Positions 32,486 through 44,100 of a DNA stretch of 64,000 bases are shown piece by piece. The position numbers and the translations under genes were made by a program. Within the stretch, counting starts at the first letter, position 1. Each line of letters begins with the position of its first letter. The DNA comes from Siphonodentalium dalli (taxonomy: Eukaryota; Mollusca; Scaphopoda; Gadilida; Siphonodentaliidae). Under the pieces are notes generated by a model. That model ran no database searches and had not been told where the DNA came from. It worked only from the letters and a program-made list of their open reading frames with translations. The stretch covers positions 55,903,899-55,967,898 of the forward strand of contig CP136067.1 in NCBI GenBank assembly GCA_032622095.1, read 5' to 3'.

Positions 32486-33140
32486 CTATAAATAAATACA
32501 TGTAGTTTTGAAACGTTTTTGATGTTTCTTTACATAACAAAGCATAGATGACAATAACATGCATTGCAATGATTGGTACATATACAAGAACACCATCTGT
32601 GTATTACTAGTATATAATACTCTTTCTCATTAATATTGGTGCAGTTTTTCAACATTTACAAGTTTGGATTTATATTTCAATACTATTAAAAATCAGTTGT
32701 TGTTGTTGTTCAGCACTTGATGCCCATTATTTCAATATATTTACACTTTTAAATTCATTTCGTCTGGATATGGTACTAAAATGGTACATCATAGTTTATC
32801 AATGTGGCATTATCACAACAGAGATCTATGGTCGTTTCAGAACATCAGAGAAAAAAATATTTCAAAGAGTAATTACTGTAATATGATGTCTAAAATTATC
32901 ATTATTTTATTTATAATTATGACATACATGTAAGTCACATACCTGTATTAACCCTTTCATGGTGTGATAGGTGCCTTTTAGTATATCAAAGTTATATGAT
33001 TAATGGTCATTTGATGCTCCAAATTATGTATGCCATATTTGGGGCCTCTTTCATGCCTGCAAAGTGTTAACTATTATGACTTCTCTAAGGCTTTCCAAGG
33101 TATATAAATTTATAATGTATAAAAGTATTTAATGTATTAA

Positions 33141-34269
33141 CCCTTTCATGATGGGAGCTGCGCTGGTGCAGCATTAAGGATCCTGTTCCAGTGCATTCTT
33201 TTTTATATGCCAGTCTCCCTTTGGGAGCCTCGCATACTAGTTATAATATAAGAGAACGCACTGGCTTACAAGATCAAGGTAAATATTGTTAGGCCAATAC
33301 ATTCTCTTATATATATACAAGGCTCCCTATGGGAGACTAACATATAAAAGAGAATGCATTAGCACATGCCATGTTTTCGAAAAACTGCAGGAAGCTCCAT
33401 GCATATTTTTTTTTTTTTTTATTGGGATCAGGGATTAGACCCGGGAGGATTTGGAAGGGGCGGCACCCCTTCCTACAGCCCACTTTTGAATGATGTTGGG
33501 GTTATGAGCATTACATAATGCAATGAGGGATGAAAATGATCTAGGCATGATGATTTTTTTGTTTATTTCTTTTTCTTTTTATGTGTCTCCGTTGACTGTG
33601 CTGTTGTTGTTGTTGTTTCGGAGTTGATGGCCCTGGCTTGCTCTTTTGTGCTCTTGCCATTGACTCCAGAGCACTCTGAACGACTGGGTCATCCTCCACT
33701 GAATATGTGGAGCCGCTGTTGCTGGTGGTGGAGATGGATGACACCAGGCTGTGATGGTACTCCGGTATCCATGGTGTTAACGTGTCCATCTCCACCACGA
33801 AGTCTGCGACTGGGATGTCCGGAGTGACATCGGTGTCCCTGTCTCTGCTGGCCTGGTTGACAACAGGGGGGGGGGGGGGTCAACGGCTGGTGGTGGTAAC
33901 ATCGATGGAGGCCAAGTGGGGTAACTGGGCATCTCTCAGTTCTCCCATCTCTACTTGGCCCTCCTGTCAGCATCCCTGCAGCATCTTGAAGGGGTCTTCT
34001 TCTTCCTCTTCTTCCCAGTGGTCCTGTGTCAGCCCCGGACCGGTGGAGTCCGGTCGGTCCTACCAGGCCATGGCTGGTAGAGGGTTCTACCGGGGTGACC
34101 TGGAACTTTAAAACCACATCCAGTCTGCCTGTATTAGCATGGAGAGACCAGCTAATACAATGGACAGACTGGAAGCCGCTCAGCACGCTGTGGACTTGGC
34201 TGGGGATTAAATCTATTATCAGCCAAGTCCAACACAAAAATCGATGGCGTGAATGCAGTTATGAAAGGG
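33141..34269. mobile_element. TTAA-flanked twin-palindrome element with internal cargo
   Basis: TTAA at 33137-33140 and 34270-34273; ends CCCTTTCATGATGG / ATGAAAGGG-type. Two related palindromes lie at 33188-33264 and 33293-33363, followed by about 900 bp with a decayed minus-strand coding segment. Same family as 17619-18000 by palindrome design, but a different subfamily. Confidence 0.75.
33541..34130 (-). pseudogene. Decayed ORF inside the TTAA element
   Basis: One minus-strand frame reads GLTQDHWEEEEEEDPFKML, then QVEMGELRDAQLPHL, a proline run, VVNQASRDRDTDVTPDI, VEMDTLTPWIPEYHHSL and SMARAQKSKPGPSTPK before a basic tail and stop. At least three in-frame stops interrupt it, and there are 14 consecutive C's in the proline run. 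I do not recognise the protein. It may be a degenerate transposase tail or a captured host fragment. Confidence 0.45.
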
Positions 34270-34273
34270 TTAA

Positions 34274-35136
34274 GATATATACAGTATAGTTGTCATAAAG
34301 TTTGCGGTATACAATGTCTGTTCAGTATGTTGTTACAGCGAAGGGTTGTTGATCAGTGATTATTCTTTAGAAGTGCTCATCAGTGATTTTACTGATGTAA
34401 CATGTTTCACTATTTTGTTTTTCTTGTGTTTCATAAATAATAACACATACCGGTACATGTACAGGGATCTTGTTATAATGTACAACAAAATGGTAGTCAG
34501 TTATTAGTCATTAGAAGGGCTAATCACCAAGTTCACACTTCATAGGGTTTGTTTTTACGGTATTCAGGAGTAATAATTGTATTGTTTTTCTTGACTCCTA
34601 TAAATGATGTGGTGCTCAAGAACAAGGCATTCAGACAATAACATCGAGATAAAAAGGTAACAGGTGTTCTGAAAATAAGTACTAGTATATGTCAGAACAC
34701 ATGCACTTATTTTTCAGAACTCCAGATTCCTTCCCAGGATGCCTATTAAAAAAATTATGATCTATATTGCGATGCAAATCTGTGAAAAATAGTTTAAACT
34801 CTTGTTAATTTGGCAAAAAGAATGATTTTTATCTCTGCAGAGTTGCAAACCAGTCAGTTATTTATAAGAAACCGGCAGGTGAAATATGCCCCACTTTTTG
34901 TGGTGAGTATGTTTATTTGTGAAATGTTTGTATTTGTATCAATTGTTTAAATTCCTTCACTACCTTTTTTGGGACTCTATGCCCATTAAGTTGAGTAACA
35001 GTGACTTAATTGACTTACTAGTACCAGGCCACTCGGTACTATAGGCCCTATAGCAGTACCTGCGACAGTACATATGATAGTACTACAGAGTACGTACATG
35101 TACAGGTACATGTATGATGTAGGCCTACTGATGTAT
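34274..35136. other. Intergenic, no feature recognised
   Basis: AT-rich; only short GTACATGTAC-type simple repeats near 35090-35115. Confidence 0.45.
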
Positions 35137-35488
35137 ATGGAATACTATTAGGTCCACTTCCAAATGGTGCTTCTGGCATGCACCGAAAGCGACAAAATGT
35201 GTGCCATAATGAAAATGTCGTACATTTTGGCATTTGTGTCGCTTATGCGATAATGTTGAATGTTTTGGCACCCCGAAGGCGAAAATATGAACGAAACTAA
35301 AACTTTAATGTTTTGACACTTGCCAAAAGTGACATATGTCCCTTTCACTCAGCGCGCGCAAAAACATGAAAAATGTCTGTCTCTTTTGGAGCATGACTAA
35401 TGCCGCACATATAGAATTTTAGTCGCTTCTTGCATGCCATTATGATTACTAGGCTTTAGATTAGAAAGTGGCCCTGATAGTATTCCAT
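35137..35488. mobile_element. MITE with TGGAATACTAT ends
   Basis: Ends TGGAATACTATTAGGTCCAC / GTGGCCCTGATAGTATTCCA are inverted repeats of ~23 bp with a few mismatches. ~350 bp, with internal GCGACAAAATGTG / GTGTCGCTTATGCG motifs and no ORF. Confidence 0.6.
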
Positions 35489-35580
35489 AGATTACGGTGG
35501 CTGGTGGGTAAAAAAACAAAAAGTGTAATATTATCACATTCAAAATTATGACAATATGACTTTATTGACTATAAAAGTGA

Positions 35581-36268
35581 AACGCACACGATGCGATATT
35601 TGTTGCACAATATTTGTCGCAGACTCTTGCGACGTAAGATCTGTGTGCGCACACGGTACGATTTTAGTGTTTTTATCACTTACGGTAGACCACCGCACAC
35701 GATGCGATCGGATCGTACGATCTGGTTGTTCGCTTTCTCGTGAATGCAATGGGTTACCGTATTATTAACGTGGTATATAGGCTATATGTATAGGTCTATA
35801 TTTGTATTTATCGCAGATATTAAATACGAATTTCCAATAAATATTAATATTACAAGTGTTTGTAGTTCTATAATATATTAGTACTATTACTTGTGTGTAA
35901 CAGTGATCAATTGAATTTTTCTAAAACATGGAAAATTCCCAATTTTGGTCTGTAAAGAGTCTACTAAAGACAGTTTTCCCAAATCGAAGGGACCCGGACC
36001 CATTCCCAAAATAGGCAGAAAAATCCCTGCCATGTTCAATGATGTGAAATAAAACATGTGATCGCCGCGTGATCATATTAATAGTTGAATCTGATTGGCT
36101 ACTTCAAATAAATCGTACGACTCGATCGTAGAAAATCAAAATTATTTGATTCCTTGCGGGGCCAATCGTGCGACAAAATGTCCTGCGATTTCCACTGCAC
36201 ATGCACACTACGATTTGACCCGTAACCGGTGCCCGATATTTGTCGTATGATATCTATCGAATCGTGTG
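35581..36268. mobile_element. TIR element with CGCACACGAT motifs
   Basis: CGCACACGATGCGAT near 35582 is mirrored by ATCGAATCGTGTGCG near 36250. The motif recurs internally at 35693, in the manner of the subterminal repeats of hAT-type elements. Confidence 0.5.
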
Positions 36269-36826
36269 CGGCGCGCTTTAAATAACTAGTAGTAGTACTA
36301 GTAGTAGTACTATCTCGAGAAGCAATAATAGAATTTATTATATGAATACCACTAATCCCTTACAAATACCACTATTGTTTGGCGATAAATTCCGAGCAGT
36401 CGGAAAACGCTTGTCTGGTCGTGAGCCGTATATCGGTATTCTATATGAATTCCGTATCAGTCTCCTTTGAATTCCGTATCAGTATCCCGTGAAATTAGGT
36501 CACCGGACGTTGGGAACTATTTATCAGGTCTGACACTGAATCGGATTAAATTTGTCATCCACATGTTTTTGTTCGAAAATTAAACAGTTAAGACTTATTA
36601 CGAAATAATTGTTTTGTATTATTACGCGTTTGTGCGAATCACCCCAAATTCAACAAAAAATGGTTCCTCGACCTTGGCCTTAAATTGGGAGTTTCTGGTG
36701 ATGCCTGGGAATGTTCAATGGAGTACATTTGCCCGGGTGATGACATGGGATGGTGTAACGAAGTAGCTTTGCCCTTTGTGACATGGGATGAACCAAAAAT
36801 GTGTCATATAAATTATAATAAACGCT

Positions 36827-36989
36827 TTATCGGCATAGTGAAGTGATATGGGCTGCAGTTTCACGTCTCGTTGACGATGTCAGATCGCCGCATCAAACTC
36901 GCTGCCTGCGGCAGCTCGTTTGATACGGCGATCTGACATCGTCAACTCGGCGTGATACTGCAGCCCATATCACTTCACTGTACCGATAA
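36827..36989. mobile_element. Foldback MITE with GC-rich centre
   Basis: 163-bp near-perfect palindrome: TTATCGGCATAGTGAAGTGA at one end, its mirror at the other, centre GCTGCCTGCGGCAGC. It is CpG-rich compared with its surroundings. Confidence 0.8.
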
Positions 36990-37089
36990 TGTGTATAGGT
37001 CATACTCATAGGATTATATAGAATAGGCCATAGGATTTAATATGAATATCACTGTTATCACATCACTGAGTACTCAATCGAGTCAATGT

Positions 37090-37220
37090 CATCAGAGTTT
37101 AGACTACCGGTACTAGTACTAGGTATTTCGTTCAACATTTTCATTTATATTATAATACTAGTACTAGTAGTAGTACTACCGTGCTACTACTACTACTAGT
37201 ACTAGTACTAAGTAGTTTTT
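37090..37220. repeat. TAG/CTA trinucleotide palindromic microsatellite
   Basis: TACTAGTACTAG and CTACTACTAC runs face each other around 37185; a similar tract lies at 36285-36312. Confidence 0.8.
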
Positions 37221-38172
37221 CAACAAGGTATGTTTTTGTCAGAGTAAAGACGTAAATATGAAATATTTACCTAGGCAAAGATATGTTTTGTGTCAAATAC
37301 TGTATACTTGTGCAAAAATTGGTCGAAGTGATTCGCTGTGATGCTGGGTTATACTAAAAAGTGTGACTTCACAAGTCCAAGGCAAGACTGGCCTGCCGGA
37401 TAAGCTGATGATTGATATCCGGTATAGATCTAATGCACATATTCTAGCCTCATCTGTCATGTGAGAAGCACTGCTGTCTGAGCCAAGTGAAAATAATTTA
37501 CTTTTCTCAATTATCTACTTTTTATTTATCAATCATGGTTACCTCCAAAGCTTAAAACAATCGTTTAGAAGTGTTCCGAATTTCGGTCAGGGAACAACTT
37601 CCCTGGTTCGGTCCACCGATACTACTTTTTGCGGTTATGATTTTTAGTCTGCCAACCGGAAGAGAAATAATGATGAAAAATTATTTATCTAGTTCTTCAT
37701 AAAATGTGTTTTAATCTTATTATCCAGCTTAATTTCATTCTCCACCGTGCTTCTATCGTGTATACTGATGTCATTAACGCCATAAAAGGTGATAGATTAA
37801 ACCGATCCGTTGATAAATCGGCACAATTTCAATCATCTCTGCACAAAATTATAAACAAACTAGGACTGCCTCGAATCGAAAAACGGTGTGACGATTTGCA
37901 GTAGGCTCTCGACTTCGTGGGATGAAGAGGGGGGGGGGGGTGGTGTTGATGATTATTATTAATTAATTGAATAAACTATATCTACTTTCATTTGAACTAT
38001 TGTCTTTCACGGATTTTCAAAGCCAAATACATGTACATCAAAGAAATATATACACACTATATATATATCGCAAAGGTATTTCACTTTCAGCCGACGTCAG
38101 TAGACTCAGTTGTGCACTGCCTGTAATGTATACTGGGGTCCCCTATTACCGGTGGTCTTAGCGTTTGGCTGG

Positions 38173-38281
38173 ATAAAGAGCTCCGTATGGTCAGTTGATG
38201 AATGGTCAGTCTTCGGACGCAGCATAAGAACCAACAATGATGTCGAAGGATGGCACAATAAACTAAATAATATATCTGAAG
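38173..38281 (+). pseudogene. MULE-like transposon protein fragment
   Basis: Reads SVWSVDEWSVFGRSI then RTNNDVEGWHNKLN. The (T/R)TNN-x-EGWH-x-x-(L/F)N signature occurs in MULE-type transposase-associated proteins common in invertebrate genomes. The frame runs into the 16-bp repeat at 38280 and stops. No flanking parts found. Confidence 0.5.
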
Positions 38282-38346
38282 GTCCCAGTTAGCCAAGGTC
38301 CCAGTTAGCCAGAAGGTCCCAGTTAGCCAAGGTCCCAGTTAGCTGG
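38280..38346 (+). repeat. AAGGTCCCAGTTAGCC tandem repeat, 4 copies
   Basis: Units alternate with and without an extra AG spacer; the last unit degenerates to AGCTGG. Confidence 0.9.
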
Positions 38347-38349
38347 ATA

Positions 38350-39360
38350 CCGTTAAGCGTGACTATTTATCTGTCGGAAACATATATACCAGTAGTTGTT
38401 TGACAAAGAGATCAAACTTTCAAAGGTGCTAACTCAGAGTAGCATTATGACTGTGTGGGGGAACACTTGAACGCGGTGTAAAAGTACTGATTGAATACTT
38501 GTAAGTTGCGACAATGTATTGAATGGCGATGATTATTAATTAAATTCAGATTGATGGATAATAATTGCTGTCATATTTGTCTGAGAATTCCCATTGGTCA
38601 CACCTTTTGTCTGGGAAGATTTTATAGTTCTGCCTACTCAATTTTTTTTTTTTGCGAGACCGTCTCCAAGTTCAAAGTGGAGCTAAGCATATTCCATTGC
38701 GTACGCCGTAACTTATAATGTGAACATCAATAAACAATGGTGAATCGAGGAGCGGAAAAAACAAGTGCAATTTGGAACTATACTTCACCATATTGTCACC
38801 TACAGACGAAAAAGGCTAATTTGTCATTATTGAAGACAGTTCTGATCGCGCCTACTAATTCATTCAGTGTGTGCATAAAATTATTGACATAGTATGTGAC
38901 GTCACAGCATGGCACGTGCTCAACAGGAAACTATATATTGTAATGAGCTCAGCTGTTTTAAAGCTTTCTTTGAATCTATTTCGTGTCCACGCGATTGAAC
39001 CAATAACTTCATATTACACGGGATATGTCGGGCATGTGTATTGCCATGCTTATATATAATCACATTAGACTGTTTGGACGATGCCAATAGCTTCTTTTTA
39101 GGCTGTTACAATGGCGTTTTACATTCAATACTATGGTTGTATTGTGTGTATTTATTAAAGCGTGCATATTGCACTTAGATAGTAGAACGTTTTTGTTTGT
39201 TTTGACAATCGGTAAAAGCCGATGTTCACCTGCGAGGTACGATTAATATCCGATGGGCTATTGTCAGCCGATGGCCGATTCCGATTCCTATTGTCGGAAC
39301 ATCACTAGACAACAGGAATTTTCATCATCATCATCAATGTTTGGGGAGTAAGTCGTCATG
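38350..39360. other. Intergenic, no feature recognised
   Basis: No supported gene or structured repeat. Confidence 0.4.
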
Positions 39361-39365
39361 ACTTT

Positions 39366-40876
39366 CAGCCTTCATAATTGGCTACGGCAATCAGCATTGC
39401 CGAAGCAATTTGCTGAAGCAAACTGGGGCACGGCATACTGTTGCCGTAGCGGATTGCCGAAGCCAAACAATCTGAATTTAGAGGGCTGTGACTTTTAGCC
39501 CTTTCACATAATAACATACATGTACATGTACATGTATAGAATAACGTAAATGAATTAATTCAGTTTTAAAGTTATCCATGACGTTTAGTCGTACATATAC
39601 CGCTCGTTATAACAGTTGTTATTGAATATCTCCTTGAACTGATTCAGTGGAAACAATGTAATCTGATAAACTATTCTGGTTTGTAATGATTCGCTGGGAA
39701 AAGAAATATTTTCGCACATCTTTGACAATTATATTCTTTTGCATCTTATGCTTGTGTCCACGTGTTCCTTTGTGGAGTGTGTCTTCAAAAAACACACATC
39801 TGTCTGTGTTGTAGAAACCGTGTGTTAGCTTGTACACTTCTATCATATCTCCCCAATTTCGCTCTATCTGAGAAACATGAGGCCACATTTTACAAGACGA
39901 TTATGATATGACAGATTCCAGTTGACATACCGGTAGTAACAAAAACCAATTTATTTTTCTTCTTCAATCAACCTCCCCATAGCAACACTATTAAATTTGA
40001 TATATTATATAAATCTTATTCAAACCTACATGAGGAATTTGGATTTAGTTTAAATAGGTGCATAGCAACGTTCATGTTCAAATGTTGAGATTGGTGACGT
40101 AATTTTCGTAATGCCAAGCTCCCCAAAGTCGCACAGATTCCCACAGGATTAAATATCGCTCTACCAGTTTTTGTGCAGGTTAATTCCAATTGTAATGCGA
40201 TTGGGTGGTTCCTCTATGTGTGTATGTTAATTTTTCCATAAATACACAACATTAGGGTGCATATATATACACGTACCTGTATGCCCTACATCCGGGTAAA
40301 ATCACATAATATGCCTTTGTCAATGCACTCTGAAAGTATATTTTTATCGTTTTGCCGCAATGAGCTGAACGTTGAACCCCCATATTTGCGCATTTCATGA
40401 ATTATAAAAAGCAAAATGTTTTCTCAAAGATTTATTTATTAAAACAGTGTTCTGTTTCACGTGACATGAAAATCCAAGATGTCCGCCGGTCACCTGGAAA
40501 TCTAAGATGGCTGCCAAATTTACCAACATATCCATAAAATTGTTTTCCATCTCATTCCTACATGTAGGTGCCATAAATGAAAGAATGCAAATCAAACCAA
40601 ATCGATAACCTTATGTACCGTATAGATTATGTAGGAGGGTAATACTTGATGTTTCTATTTCCTTGGTCACCGTGGTATGGGAATTCAAGATAGCCACCTG
40701 TAAACAACTTTATTTATAGAAAAACATCACGGAAATCCGTCACAAATCTCAACATTTGTACATGAACATTGCTATGGGCATAATGGGGCTATTTCAACCC
40801 TTTTAATATCGTGGCCCAGTTTGCTTCAGTAAATTGCTTCAGCATTGCTGATTGCCATAGCCAATTATGAGGGCTG
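39366..40876. mobile_element. TIR element (about 62-bp TIRs) carrying a LINE fragment
   Basis: Left end CAGCCTTCATAATTGGCTAC and right end GCCAATTATGAGGGCTG, with the further GCAATCAGCA and GCAATTTGCTGAAGC segments mirrored. 1.5 kb, no transposase found. A TCTAAGATGGCTGCC-type stretch near 40500 recalls family B repeats. Confidence 0.65.
39619..39888 (-). pseudogene. C-terminal fragment of a non-LTR retrotransposon ORF2
   Basis: Reads NWGDMIEVYKLTHGFYN, FFEDTLHKGTRGHKHK, RKYFFSQRIITNQNSLSDYI and VSTESVQ. This is the GDMIEVYK / RGH-KL / R-YFFS-RV-WN-LP pattern found at the end of many CR1/L2-type RT proteins. No reverse-transcriptase core is attached. Confidence 0.65.
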
Positions 40877-40944
40877 TGTCGGGTTATAGCCATTTTATAT
40901 TTGACCTCTTGAGGTCCCTACTAGTACAGTGACTTGTCATTCTC

Positions 40945-40982
40945 AGAATGACCTTCACTCTCAGTGACACTTTCATTTGGAC
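40945..40982 (-). repeat. Solo terminal motif of tandem-core elements
   Basis: GTGACACTTTCATTTGGA is the reverse complement of the GAAAGTGTCA start motif seen at 12592, 19008 and 27214. Confidence 0.55.
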
Positions 40983-41071
40983 CAATCATTATATAAGATA
41001 ATGATTTTTCAAAATTTGCATTAAACAAACAAAAATATTTCATATTCCAGAATATCACTGAATCTCCGAGA

Positions 41072-41146
41072 ATGTCTCTTGACAGAGATAGGGCCGGCTA
41101 TGCCTGTATCAGATACTCATTTGGGATATATAATGTTCTTATCCTG
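41072..41146 (+). CDS. Tetraspanin exon 1
   Basis: 25 codons, MSLDRDRAGYACIRYSFG then IYNVLIL. The start is the only ATG before the conserved CIRYSFGIYN. A TTCCAG acceptor at 41046-41051 suggests an upstream non-coding exon. Donor GTAAGT. Confidence 0.88.
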
Positions 41147-44100
41147 GTAAGTATAGCTGAGTTGATCATTAAAATATTGCTACGTGCATTAACCCTTTAC
41201 CCAACAGAAGGGCCCTGTGCCAATGCATTATCTTATATATGCGAGTCGACCATAGGTCGACTCGCATATATAAGAGAATGCATTGGCACAGGGCATAACT
41301 GTAACTATCACAATGTGGTCAAGGAGCCGGTTCCAATGATATCCATATTTGTATGGTTCTATTGAGACAGACCGAAGATATTTTAGGCTGTTGAAGCTTT
41401 ATTTGGCCGGTTTTGGCCGTTTTGTTGGGTAAAGGGTTAAATTAACTCAGGATCCAGCATGATCTCCAAAATATTACGCTGCCCAGGATCTCCCAAATGT
41501 GCATTGACTGCATTCAGTTACAGTAATGCCCTAATTAATTGACTCCATAACCACAGCAGAATTATGGGTAATTTTTCAGAATTTAGTCGGAAATATGGCT
41601 TGTTGCCATTCATCAGAAAGCTCTCCCCGAGAGCTTTCCGATGAATGGCAACAAGCCATATTTCTGACTAAATCCTGAAAAATTATCCATAATTCTGCTG
41701 TGGTTATGGAGTCGATTAATTAGGGCATTACTGTACATATGATTAAAAAATCTCATAAAAATGAGTTTATGAATTACTCATCTGCTTTTCAGCTCAGCTG
41801 AGACAAAGTCTCCCGTGGTGTCAAAGTCATCATACCTCGTTCGCCATCTGTACGTCCATCTGTTGACAATTTTTGAAGCATCTTCTTCTCCAGAACCATG
41901 AAACCGATTGGGTTCATATTTAGTGTGGATGTTCCCTTGGTGACTGGGATTATCCCAGTCACCAAGGGAACATCCAGTGGGATTCAGATTTATTCAAATG
42001 GGGTCACCAGTTCAAAAGTGGGCGGAGTTAGGGACATAACTCGTTCCCTCCATAGTAATTCTTTAAACATCTTCTCAAGAACCTTCGGAGATATTTAGCT
42101 TATACATGTATTTGGAATGGAGTGTCCTTGTGGTGACTGGGATTCATATTTCATATTATAAATTGGGTCACCGGGTCTAGCATAGCTAGACACATAACTC
42201 TTTCCCTCCATCAATTGTTAATATATTGTCTTCTCCAGAACTGCAAGACTGAGTGGGGTCATATTTGGTGTTGATGCCCCTATGTGACTGTGTATCAGAT
42301 TTGTTCACAAGGGGCCATCAGTTCAAATAGGGGCTGAGCCAGGGACATAACTATTTCTCTCCATTGTAATTCTTAAAACGGTTTCTTCTCAAGAACCATC
42401 AGCCCTATTTAGCTTATATTTGGTATGTAGTGTCCTTTTGTTAGAGGATTCAAATTTATGCAAATGGGGTCACCAGGTCAAATAAGGGTGGAGCCAGGGA
42501 CATAACTCTTTCACTCCATAGTAATGGGGCTGCCAGATCAAATAGGGTAGGAGCCAGAGACATAACTCTTTCCTTTTATAGTAACTCTTAAAAGGCCTTC
42601 TTCACAAGAACCATCTGGCCTATTTAGCTCATATTTGGCATGGAAGGTCCTTGGGTGAGTGACTGGCATTTAGATCTCTTAAAATGGGGTCACCAAATAA
42701 AATAGGTGCGGAGCCAGGGACATAACTATTTCCCTCCATGGTAATTCTTAAAAGGTCATCTTCGCAAGAACCATCTGGCCTACGCAGCTTATATTTGGTA
42801 TGGAAGGGCCTTGGATGACTGGAATTCAGATTTGTTAAAATGGGGTCACCAGGTACATAACTATTTCGGAGTATTTCCCTCCATAGCAGTTCATAATATG
42901 CCTTCTTTGCAAGAACCATCAGGTCTATTTAGTGTGGAGGGTCCTTTGGTGACTGGAATTCAAATTTATTCAGATATGGTCACAGGTAAAGTTGGGGTGT
43001 AGCCAGGGGACATAATTAATTTCCTCTATAGTAATTCTTCAAAAGTGTTCTCCTCAAGAGCCATCAGTTTTATTTAGCTCAATTAGAGAATCAAGGGTAC
43101 TTTGGTCGACTGACCGTGATACAGATCTGTTAATATTGTGTCGACTGGTGTTAATAAATGGCGGGGCTAGGGGGACTTACCACTTTTCTTCCAATAAAAT
43201 CATTGACATACGAAACTCACTAAAACATCTTCTTCTCTGGAACCACCTGACTGATTAATCTGACATTTGGTGTGTAGGATTTGGGGATAGGTGGGATTAT
43301 AATATAATTAAGTGGGGTTGGCCAGTAAAAAAAGGAGTATGTCAGATTGGAAATTTCCTAGAGTTGAGAATGATTGAGGTATCAGTCGTATAATTCCTAC
43401 CTAAGGGGAATGTGCAAAAGGAATTTTACTTTTACTTTGGTCTGGTTGGGAGGGGATGGGCTATGAGCTACGGGGGGATTTCAATTTGGAAATTTCAAGG
43501 TGGACATCCTCTACCTCTCAACGTCGAAAATGGAGAAATAGATAAACATTGTTATTATGGTATAAACATTATAAATAATTCTCAAATGTAAAAAATTTGC
43601 ATATGTAAACAAAATTTCTACAGTGATTTGTCAACAGACATTGGTTTCTAACAGTAATGTTTACATAATAATTGTTTGACAAGTTTAATCTCATCATTGG
43701 AGAGTTATTAATAATGAATCTATTTTTCCATTTACTTGTTTTTGATAGTTGTTTCATAGACTTTTATGTAAATTTGCATGAACCCTAAGTCACTTTAAAT
43801 TATAAGGAAGTTGATAGCCTGTATGTTTAATGATTGTAAGCACATGTATTTTGATATTTTTTCAGCTGTTTGGGTGTTCCATCCTATCTTTGGGAATATG
43901 GATGTTAGTGAGCCATGGTACGGGGGAGGTCCTTGCGAGCTATGGTTTTGTCACTGCAGCTTCTATCATAATATTTATTGGTGCTGTTATAGCTCTGTCT
44001 GGCTTCCTTGGTTTTTGCGGCTCTCTTATTGAGAATCAGTGCATGCTAGTCTCGGTAAGTTACTATAGAATACAGACTTTCATTTTTAGAAAATTAAGGC

